Assembly: GCF_041021895.1 (NCBI RefSeq)
Contig: NZ_CP157428.1
Span: 1,240,001 to 1,304,000, forward strand
Source of the DNA: Acinetobacter sp. XH1741
GTDB lineage: Bacteria; Pseudomonadota; Gammaproteobacteria; Pseudomonadales; Moraxellaceae
Reading direction: 5' to 3'
DNA length: 64,000 bases
Shown in pieces: positions 36,847 through 46,131 of the stretch; positions within the stretch are counted from its first letter, which is position 1, and each line of letters opens with the position of its first letter. Below the pieces are notes generated by a model. It searched no databases. It saw nothing but the letters and a program-made list of their open reading frames with translations, and was not told where the DNA came from. The position numbers and the translations under genes are program-made.

Positions 36847-37620
36847 TTAATCAGCTCCGATAATGTGCCATTCTAACATAGGATCTTTTTCAAGCTGTTT
36901 TTGTCTTTCCGCTTCTGCATTTGCCTTTTCTTGCGCTTCCAATATATCTGCTGCGTCTGCTAAACCATTAACAACACTCACTACAGCTTGCGAATCTCCA
37001 AGCCTTTGTCCTACTTTCGATTCTCCAGCTCCTTTTCCAATTGCATCTCCAGTTTTATTTCCTAAATAAAACAGTGCTCCAAAACATGATGCACCAACAA
37101 GTGCAGCTTTTTGTGGTGTACCTTTTGCTAGTTTAGGACATATTTTTCCTGCTAATGCTAATCCGCCTGCTTCTCCATAAGTTGAACCTGTCATTGTTGC
37201 CGCTTTTACAACTAAACCTTTGGAATCACGTTCTCTGGTCAATATTCCAATTTCTACAATATCTCCTGCTTTTCCTAATTTACCTCCTATTTTGTCAAAC
37301 TTTTTTGCTACTTCACCTACATTAGATACACTTGTGTTAGGGTTTCCTCGAAATACCTTATTTCCTACATTATCAGGTTTATGAAAATACATACGTGCAT
37401 TGGTAGATTTTTTAATACGTTCTAAGCTGAACGGAGGAGTATTTTTTGAATGTAGAAGTCCCCAAGCAAAGTTATTTTTCTCGATCAGTTTAGTTGAGTT
37501 AGTTAATACACCAATATATGTTGAAGTATCTTGGGCCGTACTAGCTGCTTCTTTTTGACTTGGCGAGAATAAATAAACAGGCCTGCCATTTTGATTTACT
37601 TTTTGATTTCCATCACTCAT
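36847..37620 (-). CDS. Candidate type VI secretion effector, glycine-rich C-terminal half
   Basis: This 257-residue protein has no signal peptide. The N-terminal part (1-100) is polar. The middle has a helical, Gly-rich region (GKLGKAGDIVEIGI, then GSTYGEAGGLALAGKI and GASCFGALFYLGNKTGDAIGKGAGE), which could insert in a membrane. The C terminus is charged (AQEKANAEAERQKQLEKD). It lies between a VgrG-type C-terminal protein and a periplasmic lipoprotein in one operon, the usual order of adaptor, effector and immunity gene. Toxicity is inferred. Confidence 0.6.
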   Translation of the reverse strand: MSDGNQKVNQNGRPVYLFSPSQKEAASTAQDTSTYIGVLTNSTKLIEKNNFAWGLLHSKNTPPFSLERIKKSTNARMYFHKPDNVGNKVFRGNPNTSVSNVGEVAKKFDKIGGKLGKAGDIVEIGILTRERDSKGLVVKAATMTGSTYGEAGGLALAGKICPKLAKGTPQKAALVGASCFGALFYLGNKTGDAIGKGAGESKVGQRLGDSQAVVSVVNGLADAADILEAQEKANAEAERQKQLEKDPMLEWHIIGAD

Positions 37621-37641
37621 GATTCAATTTTCCTATATAGC

Positions 37642-38328
37642 TTATTCTGAATAATTACTTCTCAAATAATCGCCTTTTTCTTCTGTTTCAGGCAATAATT
37701 CTATTTCTTTTAGGATTTTGGGGCTAATTAAAATAATTTCTCGAACAAAATTATTTTCAATACGCATCATAGGTTTATATGTTTGGTCTATAAAATTTTT
37801 AATAGATAAAAGAGGAAAGTCATCATTAGGGCTACTAAATTTTGCTTCTCCATTTTGGTCAGTTCTACAAGATGCTATTAATTTATTGTTATCATTAGTG
37901 ATTTGGAATTCTAAATTACTTATTGGATTCCCTAAGAAATCTAAGAATTTTATATATGTTTCATCATTCTTAGTTCCACCTAGTTTGTCGATATAATAAT
38001 GCCAGTCATCGCCACCAATTAGAACCTTAACTTTTTCTTTTTCATTAGATTTGATGCGGCCAGTCCGACCATATTGATCAAGAAAACCAGTTTTTACTTG
38101 CCCATTTGGGTGTAAAACAGAATATTCAATATTGGATGTATTTGGAAATAAATTATAAACATCTAATTTATTACTGAAAGGAAGCTGCACATTAGGAATT
38201 TCAGGTAAAGAGTAATTAGCTTTTTCACCGCTTTTAAAAAGATGTTGTCCAGCTTTGGGCTCAAATTTTCCTGGTGTAATCAGGGTAATACCATCTTTAT
38301 TAATAATAATTTGAGAACCACCAGCCAT
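37642..38328 (-). CDS. Truncated VgrG tail with transthyretin-like extension
   Basis: The N terminus (AGGSQIIINKDGITLITPG, then KFEPKAGQHLF) is the end of the VgrG DUF2345 domain, and the body that forms the VgrG spike is missing. From about residue 110 there is a beta-rich segment (FLDFLGNPISNLEFQIT, RTDQNGEAKFSS) like the transthyretin-type domains that bind cargo in VgrG tails. The ATG at 38328 follows a GAGG site by 7 bases, so the fragment may still be translated (228 residues). It is either a VgrG remnant or a separate adaptor. Confidence 0.75.
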   Translation of the reverse strand: MAGGSQIIINKDGITLITPGKFEPKAGQHLFKSGEKANYSLPEIPNVQLPFSNKLDVYNLFPNTSNIEYSVLHPNGQVKTGFLDQYGRTGRIKSNEKEKVKVLIGGDDWHYYIDKLGGTKNDETYIKFLDFLGNPISNLEFQITNDNNKLIASCRTDQNGEAKFSSPNDDFPLLSIKNFIDQTYKPMMRIENNFVREIILISPKILKEIELLPETEEKGDYLRSNYSE

Positions 38329-38422
38329 TAATAACCTCAATTTTTATAAAAATATTCAGAATTTTGCATTGATATAGCCTAAAATAAATGCATATCAAAT
38401 GTCTCGTTATTTTACGTAAAAT

Positions 38423-39124
38423 ATGACTTTCATCCTAGCTATTCAATTAAACGATAGCATTATTGTTGCAGCTGACAATAAACGAGTAACTTTAAATAAA
38501 GATTCAGATATAGAATTTTCTACTACGAATTATTCTAAATTGTATGCTTGGGAACAAGGTATTATTACTGGTACTGGGGAATCATATGTTATTAAGCAAG
38601 CATTTGATATATTTAAAAATGTAGCTAATTCAAAATTAGTAAGTTTACCTGAGTGTTTGGATATATCGAAGAGATTGCGGCTCTTGGAGATAGGTCAAAA
38701 TGTTGATCAAGTTCAGAATGGTAAACTGCTTTGTTCTAGTTACACTCAAAGAAGAGCACAGTTATATAAAATTGAATGCTTCGATAAAAAATCTCAGCAT
38801 ACGATGACTAAAATTTCTCCTATGGAAATTATTATTTGGTTATTTCATCCTAATGTAGATGCGATTGCTGATAATTTGAAGAGACTATATTCTGAACTGA
38901 AAGATTATTCATACTTCTCAAATCAAGTTGATTGGGTAAATTATTATATCAATCGAATTGCACCTATTTATCAAAAACAGAGCGAATTAGATCTATTTAT
39001 GAGTCAAAGTTTTGATATTTTTTTTCAAACAAAAGATGAACATTTATTTGGACATATACCTAATACACAGAATATTCCTTTAACTTTCCAGCAGGTTTTA
39101 AAAAAGGATGTGTATATTAAATAG
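38423..39124 (+). CDS. Proteasome/HslV-like Ntn-hydrolase candidate
   Basis: The 233 residues begin M-TFILAIQLNDSIIVAADNKR. After Met removal, Thr1 would be N-terminal and Asp17 falls exactly where proteasome beta subunits and HslV have their conserved Asp17. SKLYAWEQGIITGTGES follows, matching the Lys33 strand and the Gly-rich turn in order. The remainder does not match known proteases. It lies divergent from the VgrG-tail operon. Peptidase or amidase activity is inferred from motifs only; the family is not recognised by me. Confidence 0.55.
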   Translation: MTFILAIQLNDSIIVAADNKRVTLNKDSDIEFSTTNYSKLYAWEQGIITGTGESYVIKQAFDIFKNVANSKLVSLPECLDISKRLRLLEIGQNVDQVQNGKLLCSSYTQRRAQLYKIECFDKKSQHTMTKISPMEIIIWLFHPNVDAIADNLKRLYSELKDYSYFSNQVDWVNYYINRIAPIYQKQSELDLFMSQSFDIFFQTKDEHLFGHIPNTQNIPLTFQQVLKKDVYIK

Positions 39125-39232
39125 ATCTTGAAAATTTGATGTAAAGCTGGATTCTTCATAGCTGCTAGTTGAAGCTTAATTATAAAATCAATGACTTAAC
39201 ATATTATTTGTATGATAAAGAGTTCACACATT

Positions 39233-39562
39233 TTATAAAGAACCTTCATACTCCACATATCCATCTTCAATTGCAGGAATAATCTCTACAAATTCGAAGT
39301 AAGGCACTGTACAAAACTCAGAGTCTCGAATCGCATCAATCACAAAATAATAATCTTGCAGAGATGTCGTCTCAAACACAGCAATATCACTCGCTTTAGT
39401 GCTAAATGCTTCAACGTCATACCACCGAACTTTTACAGTTGGGTACTTCTCAAAAATAGGCTCAAGTTTCTGTGCACTAAACTCAGCCCGCTTTTCACGA
39501 GCTAAAGTCAACCAAGCAGGCAATGCTCTTAAATGAATAAAAAAAGTATAGGTTCTAGACAT
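39233..39562 (-). CDS. Darcynin-family protein
   Basis: This 109-residue small cytoplasmic protein matches the darcynin family known mainly from Acinetobacter, of unknown function ([59 protein letters not shown]). It looks like a ferredoxin-like dimeric alpha-beta barrel. The ATG at 39562 has a GGAG site 5 bases upstream and is preferred to GTG at 39568. It is divergent from a TetR gene with two inverted repeats in between. Confidence 0.8.
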   Translation of the reverse strand: MSRTYTFFIHLRALPAWLTLAREKRAEFSAQKLEPIFEKYPTVKVRWYDVEAFSTKASDIAVFETTSLQDYYFVIDAIRDSEFCTVPYFEFVEIIPAIEDGYVEYEGSL

Positions 39563-39628
39563 AACCACTCCATGACTGGGCTGAGTTGTAGTTCAACTGA
39601 AAGGCAGCATTTGCTTGTCATATCAACA

Positions 39629-39658
39629 TGACTCAGTCAGTATATGAGTGATTACTCA
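39629..39658. promoter_or_regulatory. Two inverted repeats between darcynin and tetR genes
   Basis: TGACTCAGTCA (39629-39639) and TGAGT-GATT-ACTCA (39645-39658) are two dyads in the 120-base divergent gap. They are probable TetR operators. Confidence 0.65.
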
Positions 39659-39682
39659 CATTAAATACTCGCATTTCAGCCC

Positions 39683-40282
39683 ATGCCAGAAACTCTCCCA
39701 GACCCACGTAAACGCCCGCGTCAAGCACGTTCAGTGGCTACCTTTGAAGCTATTTTAGAAGCGGCTGCTCGCATTTTAGAGTCGTTAGGCTTTGCTGGAT
39801 TTAACACAAATGCTGTGGCTGACCTTGCTGGTGTAAGCATTGGTAGCCTATATCAGTACTTTCCATCTAAAGATGCTTTAATCGTCGAGTTAATTCGACG
39901 TGAGCGCGCCAAGCTTTCAAATCATATTGTTGAAGCCATACAGCAAAATGCTGGCACAGATTTAAAAGAAAAATTAAAACTCATCATACAGGCCGCTGTA
40001 CAACATCAATTCAACCGTCCACAGTTGGCACGAACTCTTGAATTTGCTTCTGAAATCCTTGGAAAAGACACTGAGGAAAATGAGCTTCAACTCGAGCTTG
40101 AAACCATAATTTCTGATCTGTTTACTTGTTCTGGCATTTTACATGCACAAACAGCCGCACAAGATGTAATTGCCTTAAGTAAAGGAATGATTAATGCGGC
40201 AGGCATAGCAGGGGAAAGTGATTTAAATTATTTACAACAGCGAGTTGAAAAGGCTGTATTTGGGTATTTGGATTTGAGCTAA
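39683..40282 (+). CDS. TetR/AcrR-family regulator
   Basis: This 199-residue regulator has a basic N-terminal arm (RKRPRQARSVATFEAILEAA) and helix-turn-helix FNTNAVADLAGVSIGSLYQYFPSKDALI. The C-terminal ligand domain is of the TetR_C type. It is divergent from the darcynin gene and probably represses it through the two dyads between them. The 216 bases after it hold no gene. Confidence 0.9.
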   Translation: MPETLPDPRKRPRQARSVATFEAILEAAARILESLGFAGFNTNAVADLAGVSIGSLYQYFPSKDALIVELIRRERAKLSNHIVEAIQQNAGTDLKEKLKLIIQAAVQHQFNRPQLARTLEFASEILGKDTEENELQLELETIISDLFTCSGILHAQTAAQDVIALSKGMINAAGIAGESDLNYLQQRVEKAVFGYLDLS

Positions 40283-40498
40283 AAAACTTTTTTATTTCCT
40301 TCCAGAAGCTTGATTGAAAATAAAATAAATTTTACAACATTATTTAGATTTTCTAATTAATTGCATGTGCGATATTCATTTAACTAAAATAAATAATGAT
40401 TATTTAGCACAAGTAATACAATTGTAGTATTTCGTATTGCCATACCCATTACTATGATTAAGAAATATAACTTTAATTAATATAGATAACATTTAAAA

Positions 40499-41401
40499 AT
40501 GCTAGACAAAATTAAATGCGACGCCTTTTCGGCCGTTGTTGAAACAGGAAGTTTCGAAAAAGCTGGTAAAAAATTATGTGTATCTCAGTCAGCGATTTCT
40601 CAAAGAGTTAGATTACTAGAGGAGAGATTAGGAAATGTATTATTGGTGAGAGAAAGACCATGTAAACCAACACCATTTGGAGCTGAGTTATTTGCTTATC
40701 TTCAGCGAGTGTCTTTATTAGAGAATGTTTTTTTAAAATCGGTCATCGATAATAATAAATTTAAGCCGTTACCGATTGCTGCGAGTATTGGTACATTTGA
40801 GTCATTGCTTTTCCCAATATTAGCTAAGTACTGTCTGTCGGAGGCTATTACAATAGACGTAAAGATTGATACGCTTTGTAATACCATCGAACTCTTAAAA
40901 AGAGGAGAGGTTCAGGCTTGCATTACTTCAGAATCTGAGATAATCAGAGGGTGTACAAGTGTATATTTAGGCAATATGATTTATTGCCTAGTTGCCTCAG
41001 AGAATTTTATTAATAAATGGTTTAAAAATGGAATTAATAGAGAGAATCTGCGTTTAGCTCCTTTAGTTTTATTTAATGAAAATGAAAGAATATATTTCGA
41101 TTTTTTAGAATCTAACTTCGGACTCAAAAAATCAATGATTCCTTTTCATATTATTCCTTCAACTGACTCTTATATTTCTGGGCTTGCTTGTGATATGGGT
41201 TACGGAATAATGCCTATATGCAAGATAAATCAGGATTTATCGAATCAGGGCATAAAGGAAATTTCAAAGGAATATAGGATTAAGATTCCATTATACTGGC
41301 ATCAGCTTTCTTATCTTTCTCCAGCAGTTTCAATAATGAATGATATTATTATTAAGCATTCAACAACAATCTTGGCTACCGTAGGGAATGAAGATGCTTA
41401 A
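40499..41401 (+). CDS. ArgP/LysG-type LysR regulator
   Basis: This 300-residue LysR regulator has the ArgP-like start FSAVVETGSFEKAGKKL followed by CVSQSAISQRVRLLEE. Members of this subgroup usually sense basic amino acids and control their export or synthesis. Its end overlaps the ATPase gene at 41388 by 14 bases, so the two are translationally coupled. It may sense the substrate or product of the biosynthesis-like cluster next door. Confidence 0.85.
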   Translation: MLDKIKCDAFSAVVETGSFEKAGKKLCVSQSAISQRVRLLEERLGNVLLVRERPCKPTPFGAELFAYLQRVSLLENVFLKSVIDNNKFKPLPIAASIGTFESLLFPILAKYCLSEAITIDVKIDTLCNTIELLKRGEVQACITSESEIIRGCTSVYLGNMIYCLVASENFINKWFKNGINRENLRLAPLVLFNENERIYFDFLESNFGLKKSMIPFHIIPSTDSYISGLACDMGYGIMPICKINQDLSNQGIKEISKEYRIKIPLYWHQLSYLSPAVSIMNDIIIKHSTTILATVGNEDA

Positions 41402-42476
41402 GCATGAGGGTCAAAGTCCACTCGAGATATACAACTCTATGATTGATAATGGCGTTGTTCTTGCAGATCCGTCTCAGCGACAAGCTATTGAAACATTAAA
41501 TGAGATTTGGAATAAAATTGAAAACCAGTCTAGTCATTTCTTCAGTCCCCAGATTAAAGGTCTGTACATGTGGGGAAGTGTAGGAACAGGCAAGACATGG
41601 ATTATGGATTTATTCTATAACTCTCTTAATTTTAAAAAGAAAATGAGAGTGCATTTTCATCATTTCCTAAAAGATGTTCACAAGCAACTTATTGCCTATC
41701 GGGGAAATAAAGATCCTTTAAAGCTGATTGCTAATGACATAGCAAGCAACTATAAGCTCATTTGCTTTGATGAGTTTTTTGTATCAAATGTTGCCGACGC
41801 AATGATACTTTCAAATCTATTTAATCTGCTATTTTCAAAGAAAGTGATATTGGTTGCTACCTCGAATATTGATCCGGAAGATCTTTATAAAGATGGTTTA
41901 AATCGCGATAGATTTTTAGAGACCATAGATCATATCAATAAGAATTGCACGGTCTTGAAAATCGGTAATCAACTCGATTACAGAACCATCAAAGAAAGCA
42001 ACGCCAATGACCATTTCTATAGATTTCCATTAAATGAAGAATCCGAACAATGGCTTCATTCGGTTTACCAGCAGCTTACACATAATCAGAAAGAACTCAA
42101 GACGAGCATCATGATCAACCATAGATCAGTCGAGGTTAAATCTTGCTATAAGAATGTAATTTGGTTCGACTTTGAAAACCTTTGCCGAGAAGCCAGAAGC
42201 CCAGCTGATTATATAGAGATAGCAACGCAATATGACTATGTGCTCATCAGTGGAATTGGTGATTTAACAGATAGAATTTATGATACCGTGAGACGTTTTA
42301 TTTATTTGATTGATGAACTTTATGATCAAAAAATCAAACTATACTTTGCTGCTTCACAACCATTAAATCAATTATATAAAGGCGAGAGGCTTAAATTTGA
42401 ATTTCAAAGAACGTATTCACGATTACAGGAAATGCAAAGCATAAGTTATAACAAGGAACTTCAGGAGCCTGCTTGA
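41388..42476 (+). CDS. ZapE/AFG1-like ATPase
   Basis: This 362-residue AAA-type P-loop ATPase has Walker A GSVGTGKT at residues 63-70 and Walker B LICFDEFF near 124, with sensor-like ATSN near 160. These are features of the ZapE/LACE1 (AFG1) family, which acts on membrane proteins or cell division. It starts inside the LysR gene and is the only non-metabolic protein in this cluster. A housekeeping zapE is expected elsewhere in the genome, so this is probably an accessory paralog. Start 41388 or 41394. Confidence 0.85.
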   Translation: MKMLKHEGQSPLEIYNSMIDNGVVLADPSQRQAIETLNEIWNKIENQSSHFFSPQIKGLYMWGSVGTGKTWIMDLFYNSLNFKKKMRVHFHHFLKDVHKQLIAYRGNKDPLKLIANDIASNYKLICFDEFFVSNVADAMILSNLFNLLFSKKVILVATSNIDPEDLYKDGLNRDRFLETIDHINKNCTVLKIGNQLDYRTIKESNANDHFYRFPLNEESEQWLHSVYQQLTHNQKELKTSIMINHRSVEVKSCYKNVIWFDFENLCREARSPADYIEIATQYDYVLISGIGDLTDRIYDTVRRFIYLIDELYDQKIKLYFAASQPLNQLYKGERLKFEFQRTYSRLQEMQSISYNKELQEPA

Positions 42477-42515
42477 ATATATGACTATGCTTTGCATGAC
42501 TAACACGCAGTTGGA

Positions 42516-43043
42516 TTAAGCAAAAAAGTACGATTTCTCTGGAAATTTTGACTTATATCCATTCTGCAAAAATACTTCTAATGCTTGAATAATGTCGGCT
42601 TGTTCCTCGGGACTAATTTCCTTTTTTCTATTGTTTTTAAAGTCTTCAATAATATATTGAATGTCAGCGTTATAGTCCTTAATAAAAATATCTGAACTCA
42701 GTCGAGTTTTAGGTTCAATATTGGCAAGTAGTGGTTCTATTTCTTCAATATTTTTAAAAAATTCAATACTAAACTCTCCAATTTGAAGAATGATATAACG
42801 GCTTTCAATCTTAATATCTTTATTTGCAAATCTGTGTCTAACATTGGGAGGAATTTGAAAAAACTCCCCCCGATTAACAATATATTTCTGCTGCAAATCT
42901 GGTAACTCAACCTGAATAGCACCTTTTGAGCAGTACACAAGATCGGGGATATGAGTATGCTTATGAAACGGAAACAGGCTATCTTTTAAGTTGCACAGCA
43001 CTATCCTAATATCGTGGTCATAACAAAACTGATGCATTTCCAT
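42516..43043 (-). CDS. Cupin-domain protein (AraC N-terminal type)
   Basis: This 175-residue protein has a cupin core, with FPFHKHTHIPDLVYCSKGAIQVEL and GEFFQIPPNVRHRF carrying His residues that could bind metal. The C-terminal part is helical without an AraC DNA-binding domain. An AGGAAAA site stands 7 bases before the start. It is the last gene of the four-gene operon, so it may be an enzyme or a binding protein of the pathway. Confidence 0.7.
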   Translation of the reverse strand: MEMHQFCYDHDIRIVLCNLKDSLFPFHKHTHIPDLVYCSKGAIQVELPDLQQKYIVNRGEFFQIPPNVRHRFANKDIKIESRYIILQIGEFSIEFFKNIEEIEPLLANIEPKTRLSSDIFIKDYNADIQYIIEDFKNNRKKEISPEEQADIIQALEVFLQNGYKSKFPEKSYFFA

Positions 43044-43063
43044 TGATCATTTTCCTTGTCCGA

Positions 43064-44776
43064 TTAACTAATTTTATAAAGTTGTTCTGGAGTAAATATG
43101 GGTTCACTAAGATGCTTTTGAAACAATTCAACCCAATCAGTCGAGACAGAATCAGCCGCATCAACAATCGCTTTGGAAAAGTTACGTTCATTCTGCCAGT
43201 ATCGGGTAAGCACACCGAAAGAGTAAAAATACTCCGAGGGCTTTATAAACCCTCTACGGTTTTCCATCAGTTTGTAGGTCTCGAAACCATCTAGCATCAA
43301 TCCTCCAGTGTTATATTCATCCTCCATATTCGGGACAATATTCTTTTGCTCTAACAATGATTTAACCAATGCTGAGGGATGTTTATAGATATCAAAGTCT
43401 TGACTGATCGTATTAACCACAAGATCAAAATCAAATGAATGCCCTAGATCATCAGTGAGCTGTACATGGCTATCCATTATTTTTAGAGGTTTACTGTTAT
43501 AGCCAAGTTTGAGTGATTGAAGTAAACCAGCTTCAAATAGGCATTTCAGCTTTTGTGCATTTTCCAGTGGGATTGGTACGGCAAGGCGAATGAATAAGTG
43601 ATCAAATTCTTGGTCGTAGCGTTCTTTATCATGACTGCTTAAATAACGGTAAAACTTCATTCTTCGTACTTTAAGAATGATCATATTAATTAAGTCATTA
43701 AGCTCTTGGTGCTCCAGATCATATTTCAACTTTTCATAAGCATTTGCGAATTTCAAGTTGCACAAATCATTGAATGACACTTCACCGTTAGTTGCATTTT
43801 TAAGCTCAAGATCAAGCAGATAAAGAATATCATTTAGTGATAAAACCTGATTTAAGTGCTGCTGCAACTCATGGAAAGATTCATGAGTGAAATACTTAAA
43901 GTCATAGTTAGGTTTATTGCCTCGTACCGCTGGGAAGTATCCCGAACGACTAACGATATAGATTTTGAAGTTTTCATCTGTCACGGCCTTCTGATAGCTT
44001 GAGAAGGCTCCATTTTCAGTTGCAAACGATCCTTCACTAAAAAGAGTGATGACCGTATCAACACCACTAGGGCCCATACCACGTACAAGAACATTTGGCT
44101 TATGATCTTGTCTTATAATGTCATTAAGTCTCATTAAGACTTTTTGAAAAGGGTATGGCTTCACGAATAAACTGTGCTTGGAGTCTAAACTACTTGCAGT
44201 CCAGTGCCCGATAGTGAGTAAAAGCTTAGAAAATCCTTTTAATTCAATTTTTTGATTTGAATTTTGATTCTTGATAACTAAATTATAACCGCCTTTAGTT
44301 TCATAGCCATCGATAGCTTCATAGCCATTGTAAACTTCAACTTTAATGTGATTTGATTTGGCTAATTCTAAGTATTTTTTAAACCTATCATTGAGATAGA
44401 TACCAAACAAAGCTCTAGGGTAAAAAGCGTTAGGATCTGGGAAGGCTTGCGATTCACCAGCTAAAGATTTCTTATAAACTAGGTGGGGGTAATGAGTCAT
44501 CAGGTGATTTTTATTTTCTGCCATCCAATCCACAAAGTCGTTATCCCAAAGCGACATTGAATGGGCAGGGTTATTACACAAATGGCCAGCCAATAATTCG
44601 TCTTTGTCGTATGGATTCCCATGTCCCATAGATTCACGCATTTCAACAAGAGTAATCGAGTATGACTTATGATCAATCTCTTGATTCAGTAATTTTTTTA
44701 CAAAGCTGATGAAGGTACACGTACCTGAGAATCCCATTCCAATGATACAGAACTTTTTCAAAGTAATATCGTCCAT
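43064..44776 (-). CDS. FAD/NAD(P)-binding oxidoreductase
   Basis: The 570-residue protein begins with a Rossmann motif CIIGMGFSGTCTFISFVKKLL and has a second nucleotide-binding stretch near LVRGMGPSGVDTVITLFSEG. It fits the FAD-NAD(P)-binding (NAD_binding_9) family, which often appears in secondary-metabolite clusters as an oxygenase or oxidase. No Shine-Dalgarno sequence precedes its ATG, and a strong hairpin separates it from the upstream aminotransferase gene. Confidence 0.8.
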   Translation of the reverse strand: MDDITLKKFCIIGMGFSGTCTFISFVKKLLNQEIDHKSYSITLVEMRESMGHGNPYDKDELLAGHLCNNPAHSMSLWDNDFVDWMAENKNHLMTHYPHLVYKKSLAGESQAFPDPNAFYPRALFGIYLNDRFKKYLELAKSNHIKVEVYNGYEAIDGYETKGGYNLVIKNQNSNQKIELKGFSKLLLTIGHWTASSLDSKHSLFVKPYPFQKVLMRLNDIIRQDHKPNVLVRGMGPSGVDTVITLFSEGSFATENGAFSSYQKAVTDENFKIYIVSRSGYFPAVRGNKPNYDFKYFTHESFHELQQHLNQVLSLNDILYLLDLELKNATNGEVSFNDLCNLKFANAYEKLKYDLEHQELNDLINMIILKVRRMKFYRYLSSHDKERYDQEFDHLFIRLAVPIPLENAQKLKCLFEAGLLQSLKLGYNSKPLKIMDSHVQLTDDLGHSFDFDLVVNTISQDFDIYKHPSALVKSLLEQKNIVPNMEDEYNTGGLMLDGFETYKLMENRRGFIKPSEYFYSFGVLTRYWQNERNFSKAIVDAADSVSTDWVELFQKHLSEPIFTPEQLYKIS

Positions 44777-44787
44777 AAAAATATAAA

Positions 44788-44816
44788 TTCAGGAAGTTAA
44801 AACTTAACTTCCTGAA
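44788..44816 (-). other. Perfect 13-bp intercistronic hairpin
   Basis: TTCAGGAAGTTAA pairs perfectly with TTAACTTCCTGAA across a 3-base loop, 9 bases after the aminotransferase stop and 11 bases before the FAD gene start. It lacks a T run. An mRNA processing or partial termination role is likely. Confidence 0.85.
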
Positions 44817-44825
44817 TAATATGAG

Positions 44826-46106
44826 TTAGTTCAATTTCTGAAGGGCTTCTTTAATACGTGCTGCAGCTGCCTTTAGAGTTACTGGATCACGTCCACAATT
44901 CATGCGAATGTAATGTCGGAGGCTATCGATGTTTTCACCAAAATGCATGCCTCCAATAGAAGCAACTTTTGCTGTTTCCAAAAGATATTGATCGGCTGAA
45001 TCAAATCCTAACTCTTGGATTTTGTCGCCATACTTTGACAAGTCCAAGAATAGGAAAAATCCACCTTCAGGCTCAGTTACTTCTAAACCAGTGCAGTTTT
45101 TCAAGTCTTCAATGAATGTTTGCATGTTCTGTCTTGCAACTACCGCACGTTTCTTTGCAACGTCATCCATGTATTCTTGCATTGCTTCATGTGTCGCAAT
45201 TTGGGCATAAGTCGAAGCAAACGAGTTTAAGTTCACCTGTACCTTTTCCATAACTTTAATCAGTTTGTCCGAAGCACAAATATATCCAGATCGGTCACCA
45301 TGCATTCCATAGGTTTTACCGGGACCAGTGATATAAATGGTGTAGTCCCACATAGAGTGTGTTTGGTCTTTAAACTGCTGCGTAATATTTGAAATGTTTG
45401 CAGGCTTATTATTCAAAATATGTGATTCATACGGACAATCAAAAAGCACATAGATTGGGCTTAAACCTTTTGATAAACGTTCGGCATTGGCAGTCAAAAT
45501 CACTTTCGAAATCGACTCTAATTCATCACGAGTGTAAATTTTGCCAGAAGGGTTTAGGCAGTCACCAAGAATGATAATTTTGGTCTTATCTGTAATGGTT
45601 TTTTCTAATTCAACTACATCAATCGCTTGGTTATAAAAGTCTTTGACATAGATTGGTTTAGCTTTACCTAAGTGCAATTCAATCATGTCTGCGTAATGAG
45701 GCCAGTTTGGTACTGGATAAATCACTTCATCGTCTGGATTTAGAAGTGTATGGAATACCACAGTGATAGCACCTTTAATACCGCCAGGAGTGACCATGAT
45801 TTCAGTATCTGGATTGAAACTGATATCACGTAAACGCTTTACACGCTCAGCAATAGACTTCCGTAAGAAAGGGAAGCCTTTAACTGGTGCAAACTCATGG
45901 ATAATTGCAGCATTATTTGAAATATAACTCTTAACTGCATCATCAATGCCGCTATTGGTCTTTTCATCTAAAGTACCAATACTTAAATCAATGACTTGAT
46001 CATCTGCGCCAGACTTTTTATTTAATTCTAAAATTTTTGCCTTAGTTCCGTGTGTAATTGATTCACGTAAATTCAAGGCTGCTTGTGAAATACCTAAGTT
46101 TTGCAT
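44826..46106 (-). CDS. Class I/II PLP-dependent aminotransferase
   Basis: This 426-residue fold-type I enzyme has the Schiff-base Lys at K264 in YITGPGKTYGMHGDRSGYI, N185 in GDCLNPSGKIY and D223/Y226 in LFDCPYESHIL. These are the aspartate aminotransferase-family residues that bind PLP. The N-terminal arm and the GIKGAI turn support a class I/II enzyme, which may transaminate or decarboxylate an amino acid substrate. It is second in the operon after the HDO protein. Confidence 0.85.
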   Translation of the reverse strand: MQNLGISQAALNLRESITHGTKAKILELNKKSGADDQVIDLSIGTLDEKTNSGIDDAVKSYISNNAAIIHEFAPVKGFPFLRKSIAERVKRLRDISFNPDTEIMVTPGGIKGAITVVFHTLLNPDDEVIYPVPNWPHYADMIELHLGKAKPIYVKDFYNQAIDVVELEKTITDKTKIIILGDCLNPSGKIYTRDELESISKVILTANAERLSKGLSPIYVLFDCPYESHILNNKPANISNITQQFKDQTHSMWDYTIYITGPGKTYGMHGDRSGYICASDKLIKVMEKVQVNLNSFASTYAQIATHEAMQEYMDDVAKKRAVVARQNMQTFIEDLKNCTGLEVTEPEGGFFLFLDLSKYGDKIQELGFDSADQYLLETAKVASIGGMHFGENIDSLRHYIRMNCGRDPVTLKAAAARIKEALQKLN

Positions 46107-46131
46107 TGTGAAATCTCAAAATCCGTTTTAG

